From contig NZ_AVHW01000085.1 of the NCBI RefSeq assembly GCF_000449425.2, positions 1-48,946 of the forward strand: 48,946 nucleotides of DNA, given 5' to 3'. Of the stretch, positions 18,045 through 25,738 are shown one piece after another. The DNA comes from Clostridioides difficile CD160 (GTDB taxonomy: Bacteria > Bacillota > Clostridia > Peptostreptococcales > Peptostreptococcaceae). How positions within the stretch are numbered: position 1 is the first letter of the stretch; each line of letters begins with the position of its first letter. The notes beneath the pieces were generated by a model, which was not told where the DNA came from, did not search any database, and was given only the letters and a program-made list of their open reading frames with translations. A program made the position numbers and the translations under genes.

Positions 18045-19928
18045 TTATTTTAAAATGAGGAACTTGTATTTTTTTAATATTATTTCTTCTTTTAAATCTA
18101 CTATTTTTTCTTCATATAAATCTTTTGATTTTCTATTTGCCAAATAATCTGGCAATTTTAAAGTTATATCTCTAGATGAATTATTTATTATTACGGAAAT
18201 GGATTCTTTTCTTAATAAAATTGTTCCATTTTCCTTATCTACTAATACCCATTCATTAGACATAGACCTAAGTTCTTTATTTTCTTTACGAAGTCTAATA
18301 ATCTTCTTCATAAAATCAAATATATCCTTATTCCATTTTTCTTCATTCCATTCCATACATTTTCTTTGTCCTTCAGATATTGAACTTAGTTCTCCTTCCA
18401 TTCCAATTTCGTCACCATAGTATATACAAGGACTCCCTGATTGTATAAACATAAACAAATATGCAAGTTTAACTCTATCAATATTTCCACTAGCATAATT
18501 CAGTATCCTTGTAGTATCATGGCTTCCAAGTAAATTAAAAGTAACTTCACTAACTTGCATTGGATAACTTACCATTATATCATTTATCATGTATTTAAAT
18601 TCTTCAGCATTTATCTCATCTGTACAAAAGAATTTTTTCATAGCTTCTGACATCAAATAGTTCATAACTGAATCAAATTGGTCACCCATTAACCATGGTA
18701 AACTACCATGCCAAATTTCTCCCAGTATATATACCTCTGGTTTTATTTTTTTAATTTCTTCTCTAAACTTTCTCCAAAAAACATGGTCTACTTCATTTGA
18801 GACATCCAATCTCCATGCATCTATATCAAATTCTTGTATCCAGTACTTACCTACACTCAATAAGTATTCTATTACTTCTGAATTTTCTGTATTAAGTTTA
18901 GGCATATATTTTTCACATCCAAAGGTCTCATAGGGTATGTTTTTTTCATCTATTTGTTCTATTGGAGTATCAATTTTACTCATATCTTTTATATAAAACC
19001 ACTCTTTGTATCTAGAGTTTTCCTTATTTTTAACTACATCTTGCCACTGTTTAGAATAATATCCTATATGATTAAAAACAGCATCCAACATTATTTTTAT
19101 ATTTCTCTTATGAGCTTCTTTTATTAGTTTTTTTAAAGTCTCTTTATTCCCTAATAAAGGGTCTATCTCCATATAATCTATCGTATCGTATCTATGATTT
19201 GTATTTCCAACTGTAATAGGGCAAAAATAAATTCCATTTATCCCTAAATCACTCAAATAATCTAAGTGTTCTATCACACCTTGTAAATCTCCACCTGTAA
19301 AATTATCTCTTGTTGGAATAGCCCCCCATTCGTCCACTCCTTCTGGATTTATAGATGGGTCACCATTTGCAAATCTATCTGGGAATATCTGGTACCAAAC
19401 AGTTTCTTTCACCCAATTTGGTACCTTGGGTATATCTATATAATTTAAATATGGATATCCAAAAAAATTACTTATTTCGCACAATTCTTTCTCATCACTT
19501 TCATTTCCCAACTCTATTATTCTTTTTTCTGTGAATAGAATCTTTTCTTCTTGACCTTCTACTATAAACCCATATCTTGAGCGTTTATTTAAGGGTTTGC
19601 ACTTAGCTATCCAGTAATCAAATAATTCGGTTTCCAATTCTTTATCCATTATTATATTTGAGCCACCAGACCAGCCAATTCCAGATGCATTTAAATTTCC
19701 TCCTCCTGCACCACCTTTATCCCATACATATTGGTCTCCTATTCTTAAAATTACTTTTTTTGCTTCATTTTTTTTAGTTCTAAGTCTTATATGTAATGTT
19801 TCTTTATCATAACCATAGGCATAGTTGCTCATAGGTATATGTAATATAGCTTCTTTTGTTAATTTTTTTTGAGTAGTTTTTTTGATTGGATTGCTTAAAT
19901 TTACACTCTCTTTATTTTTATTAGACAA
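18045..19928 (-). CDS. GH13 alpha-amylase, neopullulanase/cyclomaltodextrinase type
   Basis: A 627-residue enzyme without a signal peptide, so cytoplasmic. An N-terminal beta-domain (about 25-150, CBM34-like) precedes a GH13 barrel with DAVFNH (region I), DAWRLDV with nucleophile Asp375, general acid Glu404 in GEIW, and Asp471 in SHDTTR. This domain order is that of neopullulanases, maltogenic amylases and cyclomaltodextrinases, which cut imported maltodextrins to maltose and glucose. The start is TTG, with GGAGGGAG nine bases upstream. The product maltose would feed the phosphorylase and mutase encoded 1.9 kb downstream. A 23-bp-arm inverted repeat overlaps its promoter region. Confidence 0.88.
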   Translation of the reverse strand: MSNKNKESVNLSNPIKKTTQKKLTKEAILHIPMSNYAYGYDKETLHIRLRTKKNEAKKVILRIGDQYVWDKGGAGGGNLNASGIGWSGGSNIIMDKELETELFDYWIAKCKPLNKRSRYGFIVEGQEEKILFTEKRIIELGNESDEKELCEISNFFGYPYLNYIDIPKVPNWVKETVWYQIFPDRFANGDPSINPEGVDEWGAIPTRDNFTGGDLQGVIEHLDYLSDLGINGIYFCPITVGNTNHRYDTIDYMEIDPLLGNKETLKKLIKEAHKRNIKIMLDAVFNHIGYYSKQWQDVVKNKENSRYKEWFYIKDMSKIDTPIEQIDEKNIPYETFGCEKYMPKLNTENSEVIEYLLSVGKYWIQEFDIDAWRLDVSNEVDHVFWRKFREEIKKIKPEVYILGEIWHGSLPWLMGDQFDSVMNYLMSEAMKKFFCTDEINAEEFKYMINDIMVSYPMQVSEVTFNLLGSHDTTRILNYASGNIDRVKLAYLFMFIQSGSPCIYYGDEIGMEGELSSISEGQRKCMEWNEEKWNKDIFDFMKKIIRLRKENKELRSMSNEWVLVDKENGTILLRKESISVIINNSSRDITLKLPDYLANRKSKDLYEEKIVDLKEEIILKKYKFLILK

Positions 19929-19975
19929 TTTAATTTTCTCCCTCCTTTATAATAATTTACATAATTTAAAGATAG

Positions 19976-20033
19976 GTTAATATATTTTACTATTATATCA
20001 CAATAAAAATATATAATAGTAAAATATATTAAC
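19976..20033. promoter_or_regulatory. Very long perfect inverted repeat over the amylase promoter region
   Basis: Arms 19976-19998 and 20011-20033 are perfectly complementary over 23 bp, with a 12-nt spacer, 48-105 bp before the TTG start. On the minus strand the second half contains TGATATAAT, an extended -10 element, so a repressor bound here would cover the promoter. The minus-strand 3' flank is not U-rich, and a separate terminator for the upstream gene exists at 20107-20127, so a terminator role is less likely. Confidence 0.6.
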
Positions 20034-20106
20034 GATATTCTAGCCAATTTAAAATAAATTATCTTATTGAATTTAATTCTATATAGTTATTTTTGCAAAA
20101 TAAAAA

Positions 20107-20127
20107 CCTCTAGTATTTTTCTAGAGG
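20107..20127 (-). terminator. Terminator of the PHP phosphatase gene
   Basis: CCTCTAG (20107-20113), 7-nt loop, CTAGAGG (20121-20127); on the minus strand it is followed by tttttattttg. It lies 58 nt past the phosphatase stop. A canonical intrinsic terminator. Confidence 0.88.
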
Positions 20128-20184
20128 ATACAATATTATACTATTAACTTTTTTACTATCTGTTAATTAATTTCAAAACATACT

Positions 20185-21006
20185 CTAAGCTATATTGTTA
20201 GATTTAACTTTTTCTATATTTACAAAATAAGTTTCTCTTTCTTTAAATAAAGATACATATTTAAAATCAAGATACTTAAGCATATCATAGGCCACATCAA
20301 AATCTTTACATATATCTTCTACTCTGTGAGAATCGGAACCTACAGTAACTATAAACCCTCCAAGCTCTTTATATCTTTTTAATATATCTTCATTTGGATG
20401 TATAGCATTTAATCCATATCTATAGCCAGAAGTATTTAGCTCTATACCACTTCCATTATTGATTATTGACTTCAAAACTTCATCAATAACATCTTTAAAA
20501 TCATTGTATATAACTCTATTATCTGAATAGATTCCATATCTAGATATATAATCTAAATGCCCATATATATTATAGTCTCTAAATTCACGATTAGTTTCAA
20601 GTATACTATTAAAATATTTATAATATGCATCTTTTTTGCTAAGGCCTTTAAAATACTCTTTTGATGGAACAGGTACATTATCAATTGTATGAGTTGAACA
20701 CAATACGAAATCAAAAGGATTAGAATTTATTATTTCCTCTATTTCATTTTTTAGATGTTTTCTATAACCAACTTCAACTCCTAATAATAACTCTATGTCC
20801 TTTTTATACTTTTCTTTGAATTTATTGAACACTGGAACATAGTCATTATAATTAATGCAAAAACCTCTATCTTCATCATGCTCTAAATGGTCTGTAAAAG
20901 TTAAATATCTAACACCAATACTTATAGCTTTTTTTATTGTATCTTCCATTGAATCCTTTCCATCACTTGAAAAATTAGTATGAATATGATTATCTATTAA
21001 ATTCAT
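20185..21006 (-). CDS. PHP-domain histidinol-phosphatase-like phosphoesterase
   Basis: A 273-residue metal-dependent PHP-domain phosphatase. The four metal-ligand regions are visible: NHIHTNFSSDG at the N-terminus, FTDHLEHD, GVEVGY followed by CSTHTID, and GHLDYISRYG with a terminal TVGSDSHRVED. The length and order are those of HisJ/YtvP-type histidinol-phosphatases, but PHP proteins have many substrates and no histidine biosynthetic gene is in this block, so the substrate is uncertain. Monocistronic with its own terminator. Confidence 0.85.
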   Translation of the reverse strand: MNLIDNHIHTNFSSDGKDSMEDTIKKAISIGVRYLTFTDHLEHDEDRGFCINYNDYVPVFNKFKEKYKKDIELLLGVEVGYRKHLKNEIEEIINSNPFDFVLCSTHTIDNVPVPSKEYFKGLSKKDAYYKYFNSILETNREFRDYNIYGHLDYISRYGIYSDNRVIYNDFKDVIDEVLKSIINNGSGIELNTSGYRYGLNAIHPNEDILKRYKELGGFIVTVGSDSHRVEDICKDFDVAYDMLKYLDFKYVSLFKERETYFVNIEKVKSNNIA

Positions 21007-21118
21007 ATTATCCCTCCCTTTATTTTATCTATCTCAATTATACTACGAGTTCATTGTATACAAGTGTTAAAAGAATATTATAAGAGTTAAATTTTATTTA
21101 CATACTTTTACATAAAAA

Positions 21119-21163
21119 AGAAGCATCTATTTTTGATTTTAGAAAATCATTAAAGACACTTCT
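21119..21163 (-). terminator. Terminator of the small membrane-protein gene
   Basis: On the minus strand AGAAGTGTCT pairs with AGATGCTTCT through ten pairs, two of them G-U, and is followed immediately by a run of T. The stem spans 21119-21128 and 21154-21163, just past the stop at 21183. Confidence 0.75.
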
Positions 21164-21182
21164 CTTTCATACGCTTTTTTAT

Positions 21183-21536
21183 TTAACTTCTAAAAGACTT
21201 AATTTTGTAATAGAGTTTACCAGTTATATGCCCAATCATATAGAAACCTGCATAAAGTAAAACATATACATATGCTGAATCATTTAAAAATATATACATT
21301 AATATTATATAAGTTACTAAAGACACTACAAGTGATAAAATCCAATTAGTTTTATTTAATACACAAACTATCCCCTGTATTAAAAAGGCAACTGGAAAAA
21401 TTAATACCATCCCTATTACGAAAATCCCTTTAGCTTGAACATTTGGTATATTAAATATATCTGTAGCAAAGGTTAAAAACATTAATATCATTATAATTGT
21501 GGGAAATATGATACTAAAAATATTATTCTTTTTCAC
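21183..21536 (-). CDS. Small four-helix membrane protein, unknown function
   Basis: About 117 residues with four hydrophobic segments (roughly 8-25, 35-57, 62-84 and 88-105) and a basic C-terminus, so an integral membrane protein. No motif suggests a function. The GTG at 21536 is preferred because AAGGA lies nine bases upstream; the ATG at 21545 directly abuts that site. It lies 60 nt downstream of the Cwp24-like gene on the same strand and may be read from it as well, although it has its own terminator. Confidence 0.55.
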   Translation of the reverse strand: MKKNNIFSIIFPTIIMILMFLTFATDIFNIPNVQAKGIFVIGMVLIFPVAFLIQGIVCVLNKTNWILSLVVSLVTYIILMYIFLNDSAYVYVLLYAGFYMIGHITGKLYYKIKSFRS

Positions 21537-21604
21537 AATAATCATTCCTTATTTGTCTGCTATTTGATAAGCTTTAATAAGCATATCTTAAATTAATGCT
21601 TTAA

Positions 21605-23047
21605 TTACTTTGTAGCTTCAATTTCCCCCATCATTCTAACTAAATCTTGTCCATATTGACCTCCAGCCCAATTATTAGAAAGACCTTCAACTGTTTTAGC
21701 TTTCCCAAGTAAAGATTTTTCATGTCTAGGGTCTACTGGATTTGAAAGTGGATAACCATCTTGTCCTGCATATAAACATAAATGTTGAATTTGAGCTAAT
21801 ATTCCTTCTTCCCACGTATCAAATCTTGAGTGGGCATTCTTATCAGTATCAGAACCTCCTGAAGAAGTCTTAAGTCCACAAGGATTCTTGAATGATGCAT
21901 CTAATACCCCACCAAAATTACAGAAACCAGTTTCTTTTGCAGATTGAGCTACTGCTAATACAGGATTTACACCTTCTTGAACAGCAGTATCATACAGTAT
22001 TGGTATTAATTCTATAAATAAATCATTAGCTCTTTTAGATTTAGCCCATTTTAAACAAGCCTCTAAACTAGCTGTTGGTTCACCTAATATGCTTGTCTCA
22101 TTTTTCATAGGAGAATCACCTTTTGTAGATGAGTCACCATTATTCTGTGCAGCAGAAACACATTTATTATATATGCTATCACTTATTGTACCTAATCTAG
22201 TAATTTTGTCTGCTCCTGCTAATATAGATTTATCACTACTTTCTGACACCAACACAATTGGATTTTCTTTAGCAATTGTAGAACCTGTAAGTGCATTTAC
22301 TAAATCATATCCATCGCTTAAATAAAATTCTGATGCATCTGGATAAAATTCTTTTATAACTTTCTTATTTGTGTCATATCTATCTGAACCACCAAGTCTT
22401 TTAGAGTTGGTCTTATTAACTAAACTAGTACTCATAGAGATACTTCCACCTACTGCATATGATTTTACATCACTTGTTGAAAAAGGAACACTTTTTCCAT
22501 CTGTAAGTACTATAGGAGCTACGTCTCTTACTGACACAGGTGCTGCACTTATAGTATCAGCTTCTCCTTTATATGCATTAGTTAATATCACTTCATCAAC
22601 TTCTTTAATACTACTTACCTCTTTAGCAACGCTATAACTAGTCTTTATTCTGTCATCTCCACCTAATCTAGTTACTTGTGCTCCTGTTTTTTTAAGTTCA
22701 GTTTCTACTGACTTACTTATCGATAATTCTTTACCTATTATGTATATTTTTTTGACATTTTTTAATCGTTGTTTCGTTTCATTTGGGATGTTGTTTTTTT
22801 GTGCAAGCAAAATTGGAGCATCAACAGCACCAGCAAGACCACTTGCCGAAAGACCATCTGCTATTGAACTATCCATATTTACCATAATCGCTGTATCATA
22901 ATTCTTCTTGTCTGCTATTAATCCAGCTGTCTCATATATATTGTTACCTTTAATAGTATCTGATGTTAATGCATTTACATTAGGTACATTTATTAGAAAT
23001 ATAGCTAATGTTAGACCTAATGCTAAAACTCTTTTAATTGTTCTCAT
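21605..23047 (-). CDS. cwp24: Cell-wall protein with CWB2 repeats and a glucosaminidase domain (Cwp24-like)
   Basis: A 480-residue secreted protein. A signal peptide ends near VNA (residue 26). Three CWB2 (Cell_wall_binding_2) repeats follow (about 33-300), with the typical RLGGDDRIKTSYSVA and RLGGSDRYDTNKKV segments. A short linker rich in Ser, Asn and Asp then leads to a C-terminal glucosaminidase-like hydrolase (about 325-480; AQSAKETGF with candidate catalytic Glu372, NPCGLKTSSGG). CWB2 domains bind the PSII polymer and are the hallmark of the C. difficile S-layer protein family. The name Cwp24 is from recall of that family's only glucosaminidase-type member and this gene neighbourhood; it was not checked. 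A stem-loop with a U-tract lies in the leader. Confidence 0.8.
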   Translation of the reverse strand: MRTIKRVLALGLTLAIFLINVPNVNALTSDTIKGNNIYETAGLIADKKNYDTAIMVNMDSSIADGLSASGLAGAVDAPILLAQKNNIPNETKQRLKNVKKIYIIGKELSISKSVETELKKTGAQVTRLGGDDRIKTSYSVAKEVSSIKEVDEVILTNAYKGEADTISAAPVSVRDVAPIVLTDGKSVPFSTSDVKSYAVGGSISMSTSLVNKTNSKRLGGSDRYDTNKKVIKEFYPDASEFYLSDGYDLVNALTGSTIAKENPIVLVSESSDKSILAGADKITRLGTISDSIYNKCVSAAQNNGDSSTKGDSPMKNETSILGEPTASLEACLKWAKSKRANDLFIELIPILYDTAVQEGVNPVLAVAQSAKETGFCNFGGVLDASFKNPCGLKTSSGGSDTDKNAHSRFDTWEEGILAQIQHLCLYAGQDGYPLSNPVDPRHEKSLLGKAKTVEGLSNNWAGGQYGQDLVRMMGEIEATK

Positions 23048-23081
23048 ATTCTTCCCCCTTGATATATCAAGTTTAATTCAA

Positions 23082-23123
23082 AAATGACTATAGCATAGTA
23101 CTAAATCTACGCTATAGTCATTT
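23082..23123 (-). promoter_or_regulatory. Terminator-like stem-loop in the cwp24 5' leader
   Basis: Perfect 13-bp arms (23082-23094 and 23111-23123) with a 16-nt loop. On the minus strand the stem is followed by TTTTT, as in an intrinsic terminator, but only 34 nt before the cwp24 start and downstream of its promoter. It could be an attenuator or a 5' mRNA stabiliser. No known riboswitch aptamer precedes it. Confidence 0.55.
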
Positions 23124-23151
23124 ATTATAATTTAATAATTATATATTTGTT

Positions 23152-23180
23152 ATTATATCATAAATTACAAAAAGTTTCCA
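23152..23180 (-). promoter_or_regulatory. Promoter of cwp24
   Basis: On the minus strand TGGAAA (23175-23180), a 17-bp spacer, and TATAAT (23152-23157) preceded by TGA, making an extended -10. The predicted start is near 23145, giving a leader of about 100 nt that includes the 23082-23123 stem-loop. Confidence 0.6.
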
Positions 23181-23566
23181 TAATATTAGATAGATTAGAG
23201 GAAAAATTTACATTTTAGTTACAATTTCCAAGATTTTAGTTCAGGTGTACATATATTTGGTAACAATTTGTAATAAAAATCGACATTTATATCTTATATT
23301 TATTGTACTTCTTTACAAAATGAAAATTTATTGTATACAACAATATAGACTGCATATTTACATAATCTATACATTATTAAGTAAATACTTTATTAATGTC
23401 ATTAAAAATACACCTTCTATCAAATTTATTATGTGTCAGGTTTTGTGATTAAGTATTTATTATTTATCCATATATCATATGTCAATTCACTTTTTCACTT
23501 TTAATTTAATTCTAACATATTTTTATATGTCTTATGATATATAATGTGATATATTCTAAGTAATGG
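23181..23566. other. AT-rich divergent intergenic region, no gene recognised
   Basis: Nearly 400 bp between the divergent cwp24 and ROK promoters. Short open frames here lack ribosome sites and family resemblance. I see no riboswitch or tRNA. Confidence 0.5.
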
Positions 23567-23622
23567 TATTTTCAAGTAAAAAAACGTTATTCTAGTATAA
23601 AGTAATAGTATGCTTGAAAATA
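23567..23622. promoter_or_regulatory. Inverted repeat upstream of the ROK regulator gene
   Basis: TATTTTCAAG (23567-23576) and CTTGAAAATA (23613-23622) are perfect 10-bp arms whose centres are 46 bp apart. A TATAAA lies between them at about 23596. ROK repressors often bind two distant sites flanking their promoter, so autoregulation is plausible. Confidence 0.4.
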
Positions 23623-23657
23623 AATAAAACACTTAACTTTATTTAAGGAGATTTACG

Positions 23658-24869
23658 ATGAGCAACAAGCAAGGTTCTAACATAAAAGATGTAAAAATTA
23701 AAAATAAGTTAATAATATTGAAATTACTTTCTACAAATACACCTATGTCTAGGGTTGATTTAGCAAAGTCTACAGGACTTACCAAAATGACTTTATCAAA
23801 TCTAGTCACGGAACTTATTAATGAAAATATGATTAAAGAAATAGAATCATCAACTTTAAATGCACATTCATCAGGCCGTAAACCTATTTTATTGGATATT
23901 TCTAATATCTCACCTTGTATTTGTGGAATTCTGATAAGAAGAAATATATGTAAGGTAATTATTGCAGATTTGAAAGGTAATATTGTAAAACAACTTTCTG
24001 AAACTTACCCTAAATATCTATCAAACGATGTTTTAAAAGATATAATCAAAAGGATGTTTACTAAAATAATGAAGAATAATAAGAGAGATATAATTGGAAT
24101 TGGTATTTCTTCAATAGGTCCAGTAGATAATATAAATGGTATTATATTAAATCCTCCAGACTTTGGAAATGTATCAAATTTAAATATAGTAAATTTTATA
24201 GAGGAAATGTCCGATTTGCCAATATTTTTGATAAATGATGCTAATTCAGGTGCCTTAGCTGAAAAAATGTATGGTTTGGGTAAAGATATATCAAATTATA
24301 TATACTTACATATAATGAATGGTATCGGAGCTGGTCTGGTACTAGAAAATAGACTTCATACTGGTAATCTAGGTCAAAGCGGAGAAATAGGACATACATC
24401 TATTAATTTTAGTGGCCCATTATGTAGCTGTGGTAATAATGGATGCTTAGATTATTACACAAGTGTTAGTAATCTAATTAAAAGAATTGAGTCATTGAGC
24501 CATATTTATCCCAACTCTCCATTAATTAACTGTAAAAACTTTTCTTTAGTAAAGTTAATAGATGAAGCAAATAATAAAGATACTCTTGCCATGTTTTTGC
24601 TTGATGAATTTTGTACATATGTATCATATGCATTGGTAAATACACTTACATTGATTGATTGTAGCTCTATAATAATAGGTTACGACTTTAATATACCAGG
24701 TACATTCATAGAAAATACATTATTAAAAAAATTAACTGCTTCGGCAAGTTTTTCTAAATATAAAAAAATAAATGTAAAACATTCAAATTTTGGAGCAAAT
24801 GCACCATTAATCGGCTCTATAGCTATTGTTAGCTACAAATTTTTTAATGGTAGTATAAATTTTTATTAA
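23658..24869 (+). CDS. ROK-family transcriptional regulator (NagC/XylR type)
   Basis: A 403-residue repressor. An N-terminal MarR-like winged helix (about 25-75, SRVDLAKSTGLTKMTLSNLV) is followed by a ROK sugar-kinase-like domain with NDANSGALAE, GIGAGLVLENRLHTG, and the zinc motif GHTSINF...CSCGNNGCLD. The Glu of the usual GHxxxxxxG...CxCGxxGCxE motif is Asp here. Such proteins sense a sugar or sugar phosphate. AAGGAG precedes the ATG. It diverges from cwp24 and precedes ferritin, with no sugar operon adjacent on its strand; candidate targets are itself and the carbohydrate genes upstream. Confidence 0.88.
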   Translation: MSNKQGSNIKDVKIKNKLIILKLLSTNTPMSRVDLAKSTGLTKMTLSNLVTELINENMIKEIESSTLNAHSSGRKPILLDISNISPCICGILIRRNICKVIIADLKGNIVKQLSETYPKYLSNDVLKDIIKRMFTKIMKNNKRDIIGIGISSIGPVDNINGIILNPPDFGNVSNLNIVNFIEEMSDLPIFLINDANSGALAEKMYGLGKDISNYIYLHIMNGIGAGLVLENRLHTGNLGQSGEIGHTSINFSGPLCSCGNNGCLDYYTSVSNLIKRIESLSHIYPNSPLINCKNFSLVKLIDEANNKDTLAMFLLDEFCTYVSYALVNTLTLIDCSSIIIGYDFNIPGTFIENTLLKKLTASASFSKYKKINVKHSNFGANAPLIGSIAIVSYKFFNGSINFY

Positions 24870-24895
24870 ATATATAAAATATTTAAATACTCTTA

Positions 24896-24924
24896 TTGAA
24901 TATTTTTCCATTTAATATTATTAT
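24896..24924 (+). promoter_or_regulatory. Promoter of the ferritin gene
   Basis: TTGAAT (24896-24901), a 17-bp spacer and TATTAT (24919-24924). The predicted start is about 24931, giving a leader of about 30 nt. The region is too AT-rich to call a Fur site by eye. Confidence 0.55.
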
Positions 24925-24960
24925 ATTTTATAAGAGCGTTTAAAATTTGGAGGTATGAAA

Positions 24961-25476
24961 ATGATTTCAGCTAAAATGGAAAAATTACTTAATGAGCAGA
25001 TTAACCATGAATTATATTCTGCATATCTTTATCTTTCTATGTCTTCTTACCTTGAAGCAGAAGGACTTAAAGGATTTTCTAATTGGTTTTATGTTCAATA
25101 TAAAGAAGAGACAGACCATGCTATGTTTTTCTACAAATATTTACATAATGTAGGAGGAAAAGTTCAACTTGATGCTATCCCAATGCCAGATTCAGACTTT
25201 ACTTCTGCAATGGATATTCTTGAGCGTACATTAGCTCATGAAAAAAAGGTTACATCTTTAATAAACAATTTAGCAGCTGTAGCAAACTCTGAGGCAGACT
25301 TTAGAACTTCTCAGTTCTTACTTTGGTTTATATCTGAACAAGCAGAGGAAGAAACAAATTGTGAAGACAATATAAAGCGTGTTAAACTTGCTGGAGAAGG
25401 TGGGCTATTCTTTGTTGACCAAGAATTTGCTAATCGTACATATGCAGCCCCAACAAATCCACCTGTAACAATATAA
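24961..25476 (+). CDS. ftnA: Ferritin
   Basis: A 171-residue non-haem ferritin that oxidises and stores iron in a 24-mer shell. The four-helix bundle and ferroxidase ligands are visible: NEQINHELYSAYLY (Glu in helix A), EETDHAMFF (Glu and His in helix B), LERTLAHEKKV (Glu in helix C) and SEQAEEE (helix D). The length matches FtnA. The ATG at 24961 has GGAGG seven bases upstream; the in-frame ATG at 24955 is only one base from that site. It is a single gene with its own promoter and a strong terminator. Confidence 0.95.
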   Translation: MISAKMEKLLNEQINHELYSAYLYLSMSSYLEAEGLKGFSNWFYVQYKEETDHAMFFYKYLHNVGGKVQLDAIPMPDSDFTSAMDILERTLAHEKKVTSLINNLAAVANSEADFRTSQFLLWFISEQAEEETNCEDNIKRVKLAGEGGLFFVDQEFANRTYAAPTNPPVTI

Positions 25477-25503
25477 TATTTAAGACTTTTCGATATAATA
25501 AAG

Positions 25504-25552
25504 AAGGTGTTTTAATGAAAATCAAGATTGATTCTTCTAATTAAAACACCTT
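25504..25552 (+). terminator. Ferritin terminator
   Basis: Arms AAGGTGTTTTAAT (25504-25516) and its complement (25540-25552) form 13 bp, with a further internal GAAAATCAA/TTGATTCTTC-like pairing. It is followed by ttattatt and begins 28 nt after the ferritin stop. Confidence 0.85.
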
Positions 25553-25659
25553 TTATTATTCGTTTTATATGTAGTATTTTATTGTTTATACAGTTCTATT
25601 TTATAATTTTTAAAAATCTATTTTTACTTTAAGATACTTAAATTTTAAATTTGGGGTGA

Positions 25660-25699
25660 CTGAAAATCACACTACTTAATTTATAAATGTGATTTTCAG
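25660..25699 (-). terminator. Hairpin downstream of the acyl-CoA synthetase gene
   Basis: Perfect 12-bp arms (25660-25671, 25688-25699; CTGAAAATCACA and its complement) with partial extension of the stem. It lies 40 nt after the synthetase stop but lacks a U-tract on the minus strand, so it may be an mRNA 3'-end stabiliser rather than a true terminator. Confidence 0.5.
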
Positions 25700-25738
25700 C
25701 CAGTACTTTGATTATGGTTGAATACCAAAACTTATGAA

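Noticed and set aside
23245-23448. 67-codon frame in the cwp24-ROK intergenic region
   Set aside because: No ribosome-binding site, composition like random AT-rich DNA and no recognisable domain.
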